From NCBI RefSeq assembly GCF_012976305.1, contig NZ_JABDSR010000012.1, positions 1 to 58,860 of the forward strand: a stretch of 58,860 nt of DNA, written 5' to 3'. Position 1 is the stretch's first letter. Each line of letters opens with the position of its first letter. Positions 9,851 to 19,520 of this stretch are shown here, piece by piece. Origin of the DNA: Peptoniphilus faecalis. Its GTDB lineage: Bacteria > Bacillota > Clostridia > Tissierellales > Peptoniphilaceae. Made by a program: the position numbers and the translations under genes. The notes below the pieces were generated by a model that was given only the letters and a program-made list of their open reading frames with translations, did no database searches and was not told where the DNA came from.

Positions 9851-9937
9851 AGATTTTATAGAGTTCTATAAAATCTAAATTAAGTGGTGATGTTTTAAAA
9901 TAAAATTATCTATTTTGCAACATCACCTTTTTATTTT
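9851..9937 (+). terminator. Second inverted repeat and terminator hairpin
   Basis: A perfect 12-bp inverted repeat, AGATTTTATAGA/TCTATAAAATCT, lies at 9851-9876. A GGTGATGTT...AACATCACC stem at 9886-9927 follows, ending TTTTTATTTT. The U tract favours the + strand, so this is a back-up stop between convergent units. Confidence 0.55.
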
Positions 9938-9963
9938 AGTATTTATAGCAGTTCCTTTAATCT

Positions 9964-10467
9964 TTAAATATTTTTAAAAACTCTTTCCATTGGCTTTAAA
10001 AGTACAAGCACAATCACTGATGAAACTGCAATTTGAATAATGTTTCCAGGTATTGATGCAAGTGGAGTCACAAAAGATGAAAGAATAAATATTTCTCCTA
10101 CATAGTAAACTAAAACTTTTACTATAGTAGCAAACACAAAGGAAATTAATAAATTTTTTAATTTTAAGTCTTTGTAATTAAATTCATTTAGTATGTAACC
10201 CATGATTAATGCTGATATAACTGTCATTGGAGACCACATTACCCAGCCGCTTGTCAAGTCAAAAAGTCCCATTCCAAGTGCACCTGCTGTCATTCCAATT
10301 CTTTTGTCAAAAAATATTGCAGCTAAAAAGAAGGGAACATTGCCGAGGTGAATAAGTCCTCCATTTTGTGCAAAGGGCAACTGAATTTTTACTATCCATG
10401 TAAATACATAGACAAGTGCAATAAAAAGTGATGTAATAACTAAATCTTTTACCTTAAAATTTTTCAT
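9964..10467 (-). CDS. ECF transporter S component (riboflavin/HMP-type family)
   Basis: Small substrate-binding membrane subunit of 167 residues with about five to six helices. The segment HLGNVPFFLAAIFFDKRIGMTAGALGMGLFD near residues 41-70 is typical of the PF07155-like group of S components, which work with a shared EcfAA'T energising module. No energising genes are nearby, so it would share a module encoded elsewhere. The vitamin or precursor transported is not determinable here, and no riboswitch is seen in the leader. The AGGAGC site 4 bp before the ATG is good. Confidence 0.8.
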   Translation of the reverse strand: MKNFKVKDLVITSLFIALVYVFTWIVKIQLPFAQNGGLIHLGNVPFFLAAIFFDKRIGMTAGALGMGLFDLTSGWVMWSPMTVISALIMGYILNEFNYKDLKLKNLLISFVFATIVKVLVYYVGEIFILSSFVTPLASIPGNIIQIAVSSVIVLVLLKPMERVFKNI

Positions 10468-10542
10468 GATTGCTCCTTTTTGTTAATGTTAATTTTATGA
10501 TAGCACGATTTTTGTCTTATATAAAGAAAAAATGCAGCCTAA

Positions 10543-10580
10543 CAAAAAATACCAGAGAAAATATAAATTCTCTCTGGTAT
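10543..10580 (-). terminator. Terminator of the threonine operon
   Basis: TACCAGAGA (10550-10558) pairs with TCTCTGGTA (10571-10579). Read on the - strand it is followed by TTTTTT. Confidence 0.85.
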
Positions 10581-10664
10581 TTGGCCCAACTTTATGGTTC
10601 AGTTTAAAATGAGATCTTTTTTAAAATTTTAAATTTTGATTTGTGTTCCCTTGCAAGATTTTCA

Positions 10665-12959
10665 TCAAATAATAAAGACCCCTTTGTCGTCAATTTCAAG
10701 TGGAATTAATTTATATTCGCCACTTAATTTTTTTAACTTTTCTCTAATAAATTCTTCAGATTCTTTGTCATTCTCCTTTAATAAAATCATAATTGTTGAA
10801 CCAGAACCACTTAGGTAGTGAGCAATTGCTGAACTTTCGCCAATTATTTTTTCAATTTCATTTATTTCGGGAATGAATTTAAATCTATAAGGCTCGTGAA
10901 TTTTATCTTGAAGGGCAGCTTTCAAGTTATTTTCATCTCCAGAAATCAATGACAAAATTAATAATGATAGATGAGAGATGTTAAATACTACATCTTTTTT
11001 GTTGTAGCTTTTTGGTAGTACTTCTCGTGCCCTTTCTGTGCTAAGTTTAAAATCTGGAATTAATGCCAAAAATTTTATTTTATCTGAAACTTTAAATTTT
11101 TCAACATATACTTCTTCATCTTCTAATATTGATGCAGTTATTCCGCCAAAAATTGCAGGGGAAACATTGTCGGGATGTTCCTCTATTTTTGTTGCAATTT
11201 TTAAGATTTCTTTTTTGTCGAATTTTTTATTCATGACAGAAAATGCTGCCATAATCCCAATAACTACGCAAGTTGCAGAGGAGCCAAGCCCACGTGACAT
11301 TGGTATATCTGAATTTAGTTTGAAATCAATGGGAACAATTTTCTCTCCGTAGATTTCAAAAGTATGTGCATAAGCTTTATATGTCAAATTATCTTTTACA
11401 TTTTCATTAAAGCTTTTTAAATCCTTACTCTTTTTAAATTCAGAAGTATTGTATAGTTTTAATGCAAGCCCGAGAGAATCAAAACCTGGTCCTATATTCG
11501 CAGATGTTGCTGGAACAGCAATTCTCATGCCGCGATTTGCAAATTTTAATACTTCATCTTCTATTTCATCTTTATTTATTTTATTGTTGTGAATTATTTT
11601 TTTTGACTTTAATTTTTTTATTTCTCTTGGAATTTTTACACCTGAAATTTTATAAAGATAGTCAATGTTTTCAAATTCATCTTGTGAAACTTTTTCGCCA
11701 AGGGAAGATAAGACTGCTGTTGAAAATTTGTAAGGACTTGCAGTGGAAAGTATTACTGTGTTTTTTAGCCCAAGCTCATCAACTATATGTTTTGCCACAG
11801 CTGTGTGAGGATCGATTAAATAATTTTCCTCGTAAAAAGTTTTTGCAATAGCATTTTTTGTTTCTTCTTCATCTGCATAGCCACATAAAAATTCTGGAAA
11901 TTCATTTTCGAATGTGAAAATGCGAGATGCGGCTAATTCTTTCATTTTTTCCCTTACAACTGAATCTGATGATTTGTGATATAGTAATCTTTCTAGGTTA
12001 CTTGAAACTAATATATCCATTGATGGTGAGATAGTTTTTTTCAATTTTTTACTTGCATCATAAAGTCCAGACATAAAAAATTCTGTAAGAACATTGTTGG
12101 AATTTGATGCAATTATTAGTTTTTCTATGGGAAGTCCCATTTCCCTTGCATAATATCCCGCCAAAATGTCGCCAAAATTACCTGTGGGAACGCAAAAAGA
12201 AATTTTGTCGCCACCAGATATTTTTTTTGAATTTACGAGATCTGCATAGGCGTAAAAATAATATACAATTTGTGGCAGAAGTCTTCCAATATTTATTGAG
12301 TTGGCAGAGGAAAGATATATGTTTTTTTCTGACAATTTATTTTTTATTTTATTGTCGTTAAAAATTTTTTTAACGGCAGATTGTGCGTCGTCAAAATTTC
12401 CATCAATGGAAATTACCTTTGAGTTCAGCGAATCTGTTGAATCCATTTGTTTTTTTTGAATGGCAGAGACTCCCTCCGTTGGATATAATACTAGTATGTC
12501 TATATTTTTAGTGTTGTAAAATCCCTCAAGGGCCGCCTTTCCAGTGTCTCCTGAAGTTGCAGTAAGAATTAGAGTTTTTTCCTTTATGCCAAGGGATTCT
12601 TTTGCGTAGGTCAAGAGATTTGGCAAAAGACATAGAGCAAAGTCCTTGAAGGCGGAAGTTTTTCCGTGATAAAGTTCTAAATAAAAATCTTTTTTATAGG
12701 ATACTTTTGCAATTTCACCTTCAAAACTTGCGTAGGATCTTTCTATAATTTCAAGAAGTTTATTACTGTCAAAATCTGTTAAGTATAAAGATAAGATTTT
12801 GTGTGCAAGATCAGTATATTTAAGATTTAAATTTTCCATTATGTTAAATTTTGGGAAAGATTCAGGCACAAAAAGTCCGCCGTCATCTGAAATACCCTTT
12901 ACAATTGCTTCTCTTGCTGAGATTCTTAATTTAGAATTTCTAGTTGATAAAAACTTCAT
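10665..12959 (-). CDS. thrC-thrB: Fused threonine synthase - homoserine kinase
   Basis: One 764-residue frame joins two enzymes of threonine synthesis. Residues 1 to about 448 are threonine synthase, with the PLP lysine at 105 in GKTSAFKDFAL and the phosphate loop SGDTGKAALEG near 136-146. After a charged linker (about 449-477), homoserine kinase starts near Met478 (RIAVPATSANIGPGFDSLGLAL). It has the GHMP ATP loop PMSRGLGSSAT and a C-terminal SGSGS motif. No ribosome binding site precedes Met478, so the fusion is genuine in this sequence. The kinase product, O-phosphohomoserine, is the synthase substrate. The gene overlaps hom by 4 bp (ATGA). Confidence 0.95.
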   Translation of the reverse strand: MKFLSTRNSKLRISAREAIVKGISDDGGLFVPESFPKFNIMENLNLKYTDLAHKILSLYLTDFDSNKLLEIIERSYASFEGEIAKVSYKKDFYLELYHGKTSAFKDFALCLLPNLLTYAKESLGIKEKTLILTATSGDTGKAALEGFYNTKNIDILVLYPTEGVSAIQKKQMDSTDSLNSKVISIDGNFDDAQSAVKKIFNDNKIKNKLSEKNIYLSSANSINIGRLLPQIVYYFYAYADLVNSKKISGGDKISFCVPTGNFGDILAGYYAREMGLPIEKLIIASNSNNVLTEFFMSGLYDASKKLKKTISPSMDILVSSNLERLLYHKSSDSVVREKMKELAASRIFTFENEFPEFLCGYADEEETKNAIAKTFYEENYLIDPHTAVAKHIVDELGLKNTVILSTASPYKFSTAVLSSLGEKVSQDEFENIDYLYKISGVKIPREIKKLKSKKIIHNNKINKDEIEDEVLKFANRGMRIAVPATSANIGPGFDSLGLALKLYNTSEFKKSKDLKSFNENVKDNLTYKAYAHTFEIYGEKIVPIDFKLNSDIPMSRGLGSSATCVVIGIMAAFSVMNKKFDKKEILKIATKIEEHPDNVSPAIFGGITASILEDEEVYVEKFKVSDKIKFLALIPDFKLSTERAREVLPKSYNKKDVVFNISHLSLLILSLISGDENNLKAALQDKIHEPYRFKFIPEINEIEKIIGESSAIAHYLSGSGSTIMILLKENDKESEEFIREKLKKLSGEYKLIPLEIDDKGVFII

Positions 12960-14137
12960 ATTTCCTCCTCTATTTCTGCAATAAAGATTTTGTCAAAATC
13001 ATCAATTACATCTATTAATTTATTGAGGTTTACTTTCTTAGCAATTATGTGATGTTCTTCTCCAATTATTTTTTCTGACGAAATTAGACTTTTAAGTTCC
13101 TTAGAGAGTTTTTCACATCTCACATAATAATTTTTTTCTAAATTATTTTCCACTACATAATTATTTGCAGAATCATAGAAAGTTTTAATTTCTCTTTTTG
13201 CAAGAATCCTCAAAAGATCACGTATTATCGCATCTGCAGTTTCAAGTTTTCCTGCTCCAGGACCCTTTAATTCATACTTTTTAAAATTTTCACCTAGAAT
13301 TTCTATTGCATTTGTAGATTCAAAGCTTTTTGCAAAAAAGTCATCTTTTACAAATGTAGGAATTACAGAAATATTTATCTTGCCCTCCTTTAATTTTGAT
13401 TTTCCAAGAAGTCTTATTGAATAGCCAAGTGCCTTTGCAAAATCAAAATCAGATATTTTTATATTTGCGATTCCAAAAGTAAAAATATCATCTTCATTAA
13501 TTTTTGAATTATAAACTATTGATGAAAGTATTCTAATTTTTCGCATTGTGTCAAAACCATAGACATCTGCTGTAGGATCGGCTTCTGCATATCCAAGCTC
13601 CTGTGCTTCTTTCAAAACCTCATCATAAGTTAAACCCTCAATTTCCATTTTTGATAAAATATAATTTGAAGTTCCATTTAAAATTCCTGAAATTTCAAAG
13701 ATGTCGTTAATAAAAACTTCTTCCATAATTGGATGAATTGTTGGAATTGCACCAGCAACAGATGCCTCGTAGGAGAAAAAGACATTTTTTTTGATTGAAA
13801 GTTCATTTAATTCTTCAAAATATTTTGAAACCACAGCTTTATTTGCAGTTACAATATTTTTTCCAGCACTCATTAACTTTACAATTCTTTCGTAAGTTTC
13901 TTCAAGACTTGAAGTTACATCTATAACTGTATCCACATCAGAATTTAAAATTTCGTCAAAATCATCTGTGAAGGTTAGCTTTTTATTTAGTGGATTTCTT
14001 TTTTTATTTATATTTTTTATTAAAATTTTATCTATATTTATGTCAAAACCTCTTTTTAAAAGGGAATTTCTTTTTTTGTACAAAATTTCCTCGACACCTG
14101 TTCCAACAGTGCCAAAGCCCATTATTGCAATTTTCAA
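12956..14137 (-). CDS. hom: Homoserine dehydrogenase
   Basis: Reduces aspartate semialdehyde to homoserine with NAD(P)H. The N-terminal Rossmann motif is GFGTVGTGV. The catalytic domain has GILNGTSNYILSKM and the EAQELGYAEADPTADVYGFD signature. At 393 residues it is shorter than the roughly 430-residue form with a C-terminal ACT domain; the last 70 residues are only loosely ACT-like. It starts 1 bp after asd and overlaps thrC by 4 bp, so the genes are translationally coupled. Confidence 0.95.
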   Translation of the reverse strand: MKIAIMGFGTVGTGVEEILYKKRNSLLKRGFDINIDKILIKNINKKRNPLNKKLTFTDDFDEILNSDVDTVIDVTSSLEETYERIVKLMSAGKNIVTANKAVVSKYFEELNELSIKKNVFFSYEASVAGAIPTIHPIMEEVFINDIFEISGILNGTSNYILSKMEIEGLTYDEVLKEAQELGYAEADPTADVYGFDTMRKIRILSSIVYNSKINEDDIFTFGIANIKISDFDFAKALGYSIRLLGKSKLKEGKINISVIPTFVKDDFFAKSFESTNAIEILGENFKKYELKGPGAGKLETADAIIRDLLRILAKREIKTFYDSANNYVVENNLEKNYYVRCEKLSKELKSLISSEKIIGEEHHIIAKKVNLNKLIDVIDDFDKIFIAEIEEEI

Positions 14138-14138
14138 A

Positions 14139-15116
14139 TTAAACCTCCAAGAGTTTCTTTGCTATTTGCACGGCATTTGTCGCCGCACCCTTTCTAATAT
14201 TGTCTGCACAGGACCATAAATTTATTCCATTTTCCACTGTGAAGTCACGTCTAATTCTCCCAACAAAGACTTCATTTTTGTCGGCAGACATAAGTGGCAT
14301 TGGATAAACCTCCTTTTCAGGATCATCCTCTAAAATTATACCCGGATATTCTGCTATAATTTTTTTAACATCTTCAATTTCAAAGGATTTTTCCACTTCA
14401 ACATTTATAGAAATGCTATGGGAGTTTCTAACAGGCACACGCACAGTTGTAGCTGTAACAAGGAGGGAATCATCGTGAAGGATCTTTTTAGTTTCATTTA
14501 TCATCTTCATCTCTTCCTTTGTGTATCCATTGTCTAAAAATACATCAATTTGTGGAATACAATTATTTTTAATTGGATATTTGTATGCAAGATTAGTTCC
14601 CTTTTCAAGATCTGAAATTCCTTTGATTCCAGATCCAGAAACAGATTGATAAGTCGAATAAATAACTCTTTTAATTTTATATTTGTCGTGAATTGGTTTT
14701 AGAGGTAAGACTGACTGAATTGTAGAACAATTTGGATTTGCAATAATTCCCTTGTTCTTTTTAATATCCTCAGGGTTGATTTCTGGAACAACTAGTGGAA
14801 CATCAATATCCATTCTAAAAGCAGAGCTATTGTCAACAACTACTGCGCCAGCCTTTGCAGCTATTGGAGCAAACTTTTCGCTTACAGATCCTCCAGCAGA
14901 AAATAGTGCGATTTTTATCTCTCTTCCCTCGAAGGAATCTTCTCTTAATTCTTCAACAGTATAATCCTTTCCACAATAATTTATGATTTTTCCTGCAGAT
15001 TTTTTTGAGCTAAACAAATACAAATTGTCAATTGGAAAATTTTCCTCGCTCAAAACCTTTAACATCATGCTTCCAACTAAACCAGTTGCCCCAACAACTG
15101 CTACATTAACCTTCAT
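14139..15116 (-). CDS. asd: Aspartate-semialdehyde dehydrogenase
   Basis: Makes aspartate 4-semialdehyde from aspartyl phosphate, the branch point for threonine and lysine. The start is set at the ATG at 15116, where KVNVAVVGATGLVGSMML begins behind a TAAGGAGG site; a longer open frame upstream is not needed. The nucleophile is Cys130 in ANPNCSTIQ. The 325-residue length is normal. It overlaps the end of the aspartokinase gene by 11 bp. It is the only asd in the window, so the lysine operon next door depends on it if no other copy exists. Confidence 0.95.
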   Translation of the reverse strand: MKVNVAVVGATGLVGSMMLKVLSEENFPIDNLYLFSSKKSAGKIINYCGKDYTVEELREDSFEGREIKIALFSAGGSVSEKFAPIAAKAGAVVVDNSSAFRMDIDVPLVVPEINPEDIKKNKGIIANPNCSTIQSVLPLKPIHDKYKIKRVIYSTYQSVSGSGIKGISDLEKGTNLAYKYPIKNNCIPQIDVFLDNGYTKEEMKMINETKKILHDDSLLVTATTVRVPVRNSHSISINVEVEKSFEIEDVKKIIAEYPGIILEDDPEKEVYPMPLMSADKNEVFVGRIRRDFTVENGINLWSCADNIRKGAATNAVQIAKKLLEV

Positions 15117-16428
15117 TTTTTTCCTCCTTATAAAATTCTGTGTAAATTCCTTCAATGGCTTTTTCAAAATCTTCAGTTTCAACGCCAATAATAATATTAA
15201 TTTCGCTAGAACCTTGGCTTATCATTTTTATATTGACGCCCTTATTAGCAAGAGCTGTAAAAATCCTTGATGACACGCCTTTTTCATTTATCATGCCACG
15301 ACCAACTACCGCAATAAGTGAAATATCTCTTTCCCAACTAATATTATCTACATTTAAGTAAATTTTTAGCTCTTCAAGTACCTTATTTATTTTTGGAGTA
15401 ATGTAAGAATCTGAGACAATGACAGAAACAGAATCAATGCTTGAAGGCATATGTTCAATGGATATGTCGTTGCTTTCAAAAACAGTAGTGAGCTTTCTAA
15501 AGAAATCTTTTTCAGTATTCATATTAACTTTTTCAAGGTTTATAACAGTAAAACCCTTTTTCCCAGAAATACCCGTTACAATATTCTTGTTTTTATAATC
15601 GCATTTAGAAACGATAAGTGTTCCCTTTTCGTGAGGAGCATTAGTATTTTTAATATTTATAGGGATGTTTTTGTCTCTAAGGGGAAAGATTGCCTCTTCG
15701 TGTAGAACTTTTGCACCCATGTAGGAAAGTTCACGAAGTTCTTTATAGGTAATAGTTCCAATAGGACAAGAGTCCTTTACTATTTTGGGGTCTGCAACTA
15801 AAAATCCACTTACATCAGTAAAGTTTTCATACATTTCAGCATCTAAGGCAGAAGCAATAACTGAACCAGTAACATCAGATCCACCTCTAGAAAAAGTATG
15901 AACCTTGCCAAATTCATCTAAACCATAAAAACCTGGCACAACAGCTCTATCGTGTTTTGTCAAAATGTTTTTTATGTTTTCACAAGATTTGACAAGGTCT
16001 AGAACACCTTCGTTAAATACAATTAAATCCTTCGCATCCACAAAATCATAGCCAATGTAATTAGCAAGGACTTGGGCGCTAATAAACTCTCCACGACTAA
16101 TTACAAAATCGTAACTAGCACCCCTTGCAATTTCCCTTTTAACATCATCTAAAATTTTATCAATATCAATATCTAAAACAAGATCATCGACAATATTTTT
16201 AAAAACATTTTCAATGATCTTGTAAACTTCGTTAAAATTCAAATCATGTACACTTAACTCGTGACACATTGCGAGTAGGTCAGTAACTTTGTGATTATTT
16301 TTTACACCCTTACCTGGTGCAGACACAACAACATAATTTCTCTCAAGGTCATCTTCTATTATCGCCTTAACTTTTCTCAGTTGAATAGCATCAGCTAGTG
16401 AGCTTCCACCGAATTTTACAACTTTCAT
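15106..16428 (-). CDS. Aspartokinase (threonine-operon copy)
   Basis: Phosphorylates aspartate, committing it to the aspartate family. The kinase domain opens KFGGSSLAD and carries SRGGSDVTGSVIA near 160. Two C-terminal ACT repeats end with VGRGMINEKGVSSRIFTALANKGVNIKMISQGSSEINI. The 440 residues match the single-chain class. As first gene of aspartokinase-asd-hom-thrCB, it is probably the isoenzyme serving threonine; which amino acid inhibits it cannot be read directly. Confidence 0.94.
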   Translation of the reverse strand: MKVVKFGGSSLADAIQLRKVKAIIEDDLERNYVVVSAPGKGVKNNHKVTDLLAMCHELSVHDLNFNEVYKIIENVFKNIVDDLVLDIDIDKILDDVKREIARGASYDFVISRGEFISAQVLANYIGYDFVDAKDLIVFNEGVLDLVKSCENIKNILTKHDRAVVPGFYGLDEFGKVHTFSRGGSDVTGSVIASALDAEMYENFTDVSGFLVADPKIVKDSCPIGTITYKELRELSYMGAKVLHEEAIFPLRDKNIPINIKNTNAPHEKGTLIVSKCDYKNKNIVTGISGKKGFTVINLEKVNMNTEKDFFRKLTTVFESNDISIEHMPSSIDSVSVIVSDSYITPKINKVLEELKIYLNVDNISWERDISLIAVVGRGMINEKGVSSRIFTALANKGVNIKMISQGSSEINIIIGVETEDFEKAIEGIYTEFYKEEKNEG

Positions 16429-16526
16429 CTTTTTCTCCTTTTTAATTAGTATAATAATTAGGTAAAATTAAATTAAATTTCTTGTTTAGTACAAAAAACA
16501 GGAAAAATTAAAAGTAATTTTTTTCG

Positions 16527-16555
16527 ATTATACAATTATTTAGTAAAGTTGTCAA
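16527..16555 (-). promoter_or_regulatory. Consensus promoter of the threonine operon
   Basis: On the - strand TTGACA (complement of 16550-16555) and TATAAT (complement of 16527-16532) are separated by 17 bp. The leader of about 90 nt shows no T-box, riboswitch or attenuator that I can recognise. Confidence 0.87.
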
Positions 16556-16912
16556 TTAATATAGCATTAATTAGGTCTGTGATTTATGAATAATACCTAT
16601 AAATAGAGAAAATTGAAAACTTGTTAAAGTAAATTCTGAAAATGATAGCTAAATTTTTTTGAAAACTAGAGCCTGCTATGTCCAAAAAACATATAATTTT
16701 TATTTATAATTTAGAATTATTTGTGTACTTATTGATTCCTAATAAAAAGAACCCCAAAATTTGACATAAAGTTCTCTTTTCTTGGCATATTAAAGTCCTC
16801 CTAATTATCATCTTATCAGGAGGACTTTTCATACACAAACTATTTCACAGTCTCTTTTTCTTTCACACCATTTTTAGATAATCACCTGCAAAAAATACAT
16901 TATGCCTATTTA
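16556..16912. other. Noncoding gap between the threonine and lysine operons
   Basis: AT-rich, with no gene seen. The only structure is a strong inverted repeat, AAAGTCCTCC/GGAGGACTTT, at 16792-16828, about 85 bp past the end of ddh. It lacks a U tract on the - strand and has only TTTT on the + strand, so it may be a weak terminator or a 3'-end stabilising hairpin for the lysine operon. Confidence 0.5.
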
Positions 16913-17869
16913 TTATAGATAATTTTTAATTAATTCTTCGTGAGATAGCACATTGTAATATGCTGGCGGAGTGTCTAGCACTGTGTGAGCTCCATAGTTT
17001 TTATTTTCTACATATTTTAAAACTGCTCTTGATGCTGCTATCATTACTGATGCTGTAAAGTCTGGGTTGGAATCCAGTTCTAATGTAAATTTATACATTT
17101 CACGATTGTTTTCTAGCGTTTCTCCAACTCTTATTACATGGCCTCCATGGGGCATATTTGTGTGCTCTCTTTCAAACTCTTCTTCTGAAATAAATTTTAC
17201 TTCTGTTTCATAAGGCTTGAAGTAATCTTCCATATTTACTATTTCGTTTCTTATTCTATCTTCATCCTTTTTTTCGCATACTACATAGCAAAGTCTATTG
17301 TGTGTTTCAAAACTTTTGTAGTCCTTTGAGTTTTCTTTAATGTTTTCTATTATTTCTTCTTTTGGAATTGTATATTGAACTGCTCTCTTAACACCTTTAA
17401 TCCTTCTAACTGCATCGCTATGCCCTTGGCTTACTCCTCTTCCCCAAAAAGTATTTGTATGACCCTTTGTCAAAATTGACTCTGCTATTAGGCGATTCAA
17501 AGAAAATAAACCTGGATCCCAACCAGTTGATACAAAGGCTACCTTATCATTTTTCCTTGCAATATCATCCATTTTTTCAAAATATTGCGGAATATGTGCA
17601 TGGTTATCATAAGCATCTACTGTGTTGAAATTTTTTATAATTTCTGGTGCCATCTCTGGTATGTCTGTTGCTGAACCTAGACTTAAAAATAGCACATCTA
17701 TTTTATCTTTGTACTCCAGTAAATTTTTTATGCTTTCCATTTTATCATCATTAAAGGAATTGTTGTCCCTTCTTGTGAATATCTTCACTAAATTTAGATT
17801 TTCGTCTCTTTCTATAAGACCTCTAAGCGACCTTCCTAAATTTCCATATCCTACTATTCCAATTTTCAT
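16913..17869 (-). CDS. ddh: Meso-diaminopimelate dehydrogenase
   Basis: Single-step reductive amination of tetrahydrodipicolinate to meso-DAP with NADPH and ammonia, bypassing the succinyl/acetyl routes. The 318 residues begin with the nucleotide-binding GIVGYGNLGRS. Substrate-binding segments STGWDPGLFS and NMPHGGHVIR are present. It is the last gene of the lysine operon, 46 bp after dapB. No dapD, dapL, dapE or dapF appears in the window, consistent with the dehydrogenase route. Confidence 0.95.
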   Translation of the reverse strand: MKIGIVGYGNLGRSLRGLIERDENLNLVKIFTRRDNNSFNDDKMESIKNLLEYKDKIDVLFLSLGSATDIPEMAPEIIKNFNTVDAYDNHAHIPQYFEKMDDIARKNDKVAFVSTGWDPGLFSLNRLIAESILTKGHTNTFWGRGVSQGHSDAVRRIKGVKRAVQYTIPKEEIIENIKENSKDYKSFETHNRLCYVVCEKKDEDRIRNEIVNMEDYFKPYETEVKFISEEEFEREHTNMPHGGHVIRVGETLENNREMYKFTLELDSNPDFTASVMIAASRAVLKYVENKNYGAHTVLDTPPAYYNVLSHEELIKNYL

Positions 17870-17914
17870 CTTTTTCCTCTTTCTTGTTTTATTAATTAAA
17901 TTCTTATAGAGTAT

Positions 17915-18640
17915 TTACTCCAATATGTCTTTAAAATTATAAAGACCTTTTTCCTTTCCAAGTAAAAATTTGGCTGCTTTTATTGCACCATTGGCAAAAA
18001 TATTTTTTGACCCGGCACTGTGTTTGATCTGAAGTATCTCACTATCTCCTGCAAATATAACTGTATGATCTCCATTTATTGTACCTGCCCTTACACTTGA
18101 AATGCCAACTTCATTTTTATCGCGCATTTTGTGAAGCTTTGTCCTATCATAAATTTCAGATACACATCTTTCTTTTTTAACTGCATCCAAGAGCATTAAT
18201 GCCGTGCCACTTGGTGCATCTTTCTTTTTGTTATGATGAGCTTCTATTATTTCTATGTCAAAACCATCTAGCATTTTTGTAAGCTCCCTTACAATTTTCT
18301 CCATTACATTTATGCCTAGAGAATAATTTCTCGAATAAATTACAGGTACTTCTTCCGAAGCTTTTTTTAAATTATCCATAGTCCTTTCGCTAAGACCAGT
18401 AGTTGCCTCTACAAGTGGCTTTTTCTTTTCTAACGCAAATCTTATTGTATCATCTACTATACTTTTATTTGAAAAATCTATTATTACATCAAAATCTACA
18501 TCTACATCTTTAAAGTTATTATAAATATTTTTCTCTCTATCTTCTTTCTCTGCAAATCCACCTACTATTTCAAAATCTCCATCTAAATTAAAGAAAGTCC
18601 TGCCCATTGCACCTGTTATCCCGACTATAAATATTTTCAT
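17915..18640 (-). CDS. dapB: 4-hydroxy-tetrahydrodipicolinate reductase
   Basis: Reduces the DapA product using NAD(P)H. The N-terminal nucleotide motif is VGITGAMGR and the signature EAHHNKKKDAPSGTAL contains the catalytic His and Lys. The 241-residue length fits the shorter Firmicutes form. The start codon overlaps the dapA stop by 4 bp. Confidence 0.95.
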   Translation of the reverse strand: MKIFIVGITGAMGRTFFNLDGDFEIVGGFAEKEDREKNIYNNFKDVDVDFDVIIDFSNKSIVDDTIRFALEKKKPLVEATTGLSERTMDNLKKASEEVPVIYSRNYSLGINVMEKIVRELTKMLDGFDIEIIEAHHNKKKDAPSGTALMLLDAVKKERCVSEIYDRTKLHKMRDKNEVGISSVRAGTINGDHTVIFAGDSEILQIKHSAGSKNIFANGAIKAAKFLLGKEKGLYNFKDILE

Positions 18641-19509
18641 TTTACACCTAATACTTTCTTTAAATTATCTTTTGTATCTTCACTTGCCTCAAAAAGTGGA
18701 AGTCTAAGTCCTCCTACTTCATAGCCCAATAAATTCATAGCTGCCTTTACAGGAATTGGGTTTGGTTCTACAAAAAGTGCATCATTTAATTCTTTTAAAT
18801 CCGTTTGAAGTTTAGCTGCTTTTTCTATCTCTCCATCTAAAAACAATTTAGTCATATTGTGAATTTTTTGAGGAAATATATTTGCTATAACAGAAATTAC
18901 TCCCTTTGCCCCAAGGCTCATAAGTGGAATTGTAACATCGTCATTTCCTGAATAGATGTCAAAATCATAGCCTACAAGATTTCTTACCTTTGCCGCATAA
19001 GATAAATCACCTGTTGCATCTTTCATTCCAATTATATTATCTATCTTTGAAAGCTCAAGAAGAGTCTTTGGATCAATGCCCATTCCCGTTCTTCCCGGCA
19101 CATTGTATAAAAGCATTGGGACATTTACACTTTCTGCAATTCTTTTAAAATGTTCAATCAAGCCTCTCTGTGAAGTCTTATTATAATATGGAGTTACTTG
19201 CAAAAGTCCATCTGCGCCAGCATCTTCACACATTTTTGAAAGCTCTACACCATGTCTTGTATCATTTGAACCTGCACCTGCAATAACTGGGAGTCTACCA
19301 TTAATATAATCTGCTGTAAATTTTACAGTTTCTGCTTGTTCTTCATTTGTCATAGTAGAAGCTTCTCCAGTTGTTCCCACTATTATTATTGCATCTGTTC
19401 CCTTTTGCAAATGAAAATCCAATAGTTGTTGCAACTTAGCATAATCTACGTCAAAATTTTCTTTAAATGGTGTTACTATGGCAACACCGCTACCAGTAAA
19501 TAAAGTCAT
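18637..19509 (-). CDS. dapA: 4-hydroxy-tetrahydrodipicolinate synthase
   Basis: Condenses pyruvate with aspartate semialdehyde, the first step of the lysine branch. It is a TIM barrel of 290 residues. Schiff-base Lys163 lies in GMKDATGDL, with the general acid/base Tyr135 and Arg140 in LLYNVPGRTG and the GTTGEAST loop near 45-52. It lies 11 bp after the aspartokinase gene. Confidence 0.97.
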   Translation of the reverse strand: MTLFTGSGVAIVTPFKENFDVDYAKLQQLLDFHLQKGTDAIIIVGTTGEASTMTNEEQAETVKFTADYINGRLPVIAGAGSNDTRHGVELSKMCEDAGADGLLQVTPYYNKTSQRGLIEHFKRIAESVNVPMLLYNVPGRTGMGIDPKTLLELSKIDNIIGMKDATGDLSYAAKVRNLVGYDFDIYSGNDDVTIPLMSLGAKGVISVIANIFPQKIHNMTKLFLDGEIEKAAKLQTDLKELNDALFVEPNPIPVKAAMNLLGYEVGGLRLPLFEASEDTKDNLKKVLGVK

Positions 19510-19520
19510 AATATCTCTCC

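Noticed and set aside
16429-16526. T-box, riboswitch or attenuator in the threonine operon leader
   Set aside because: The leader is short and AT-rich with no conserved blocks or terminator/antiterminator pair.
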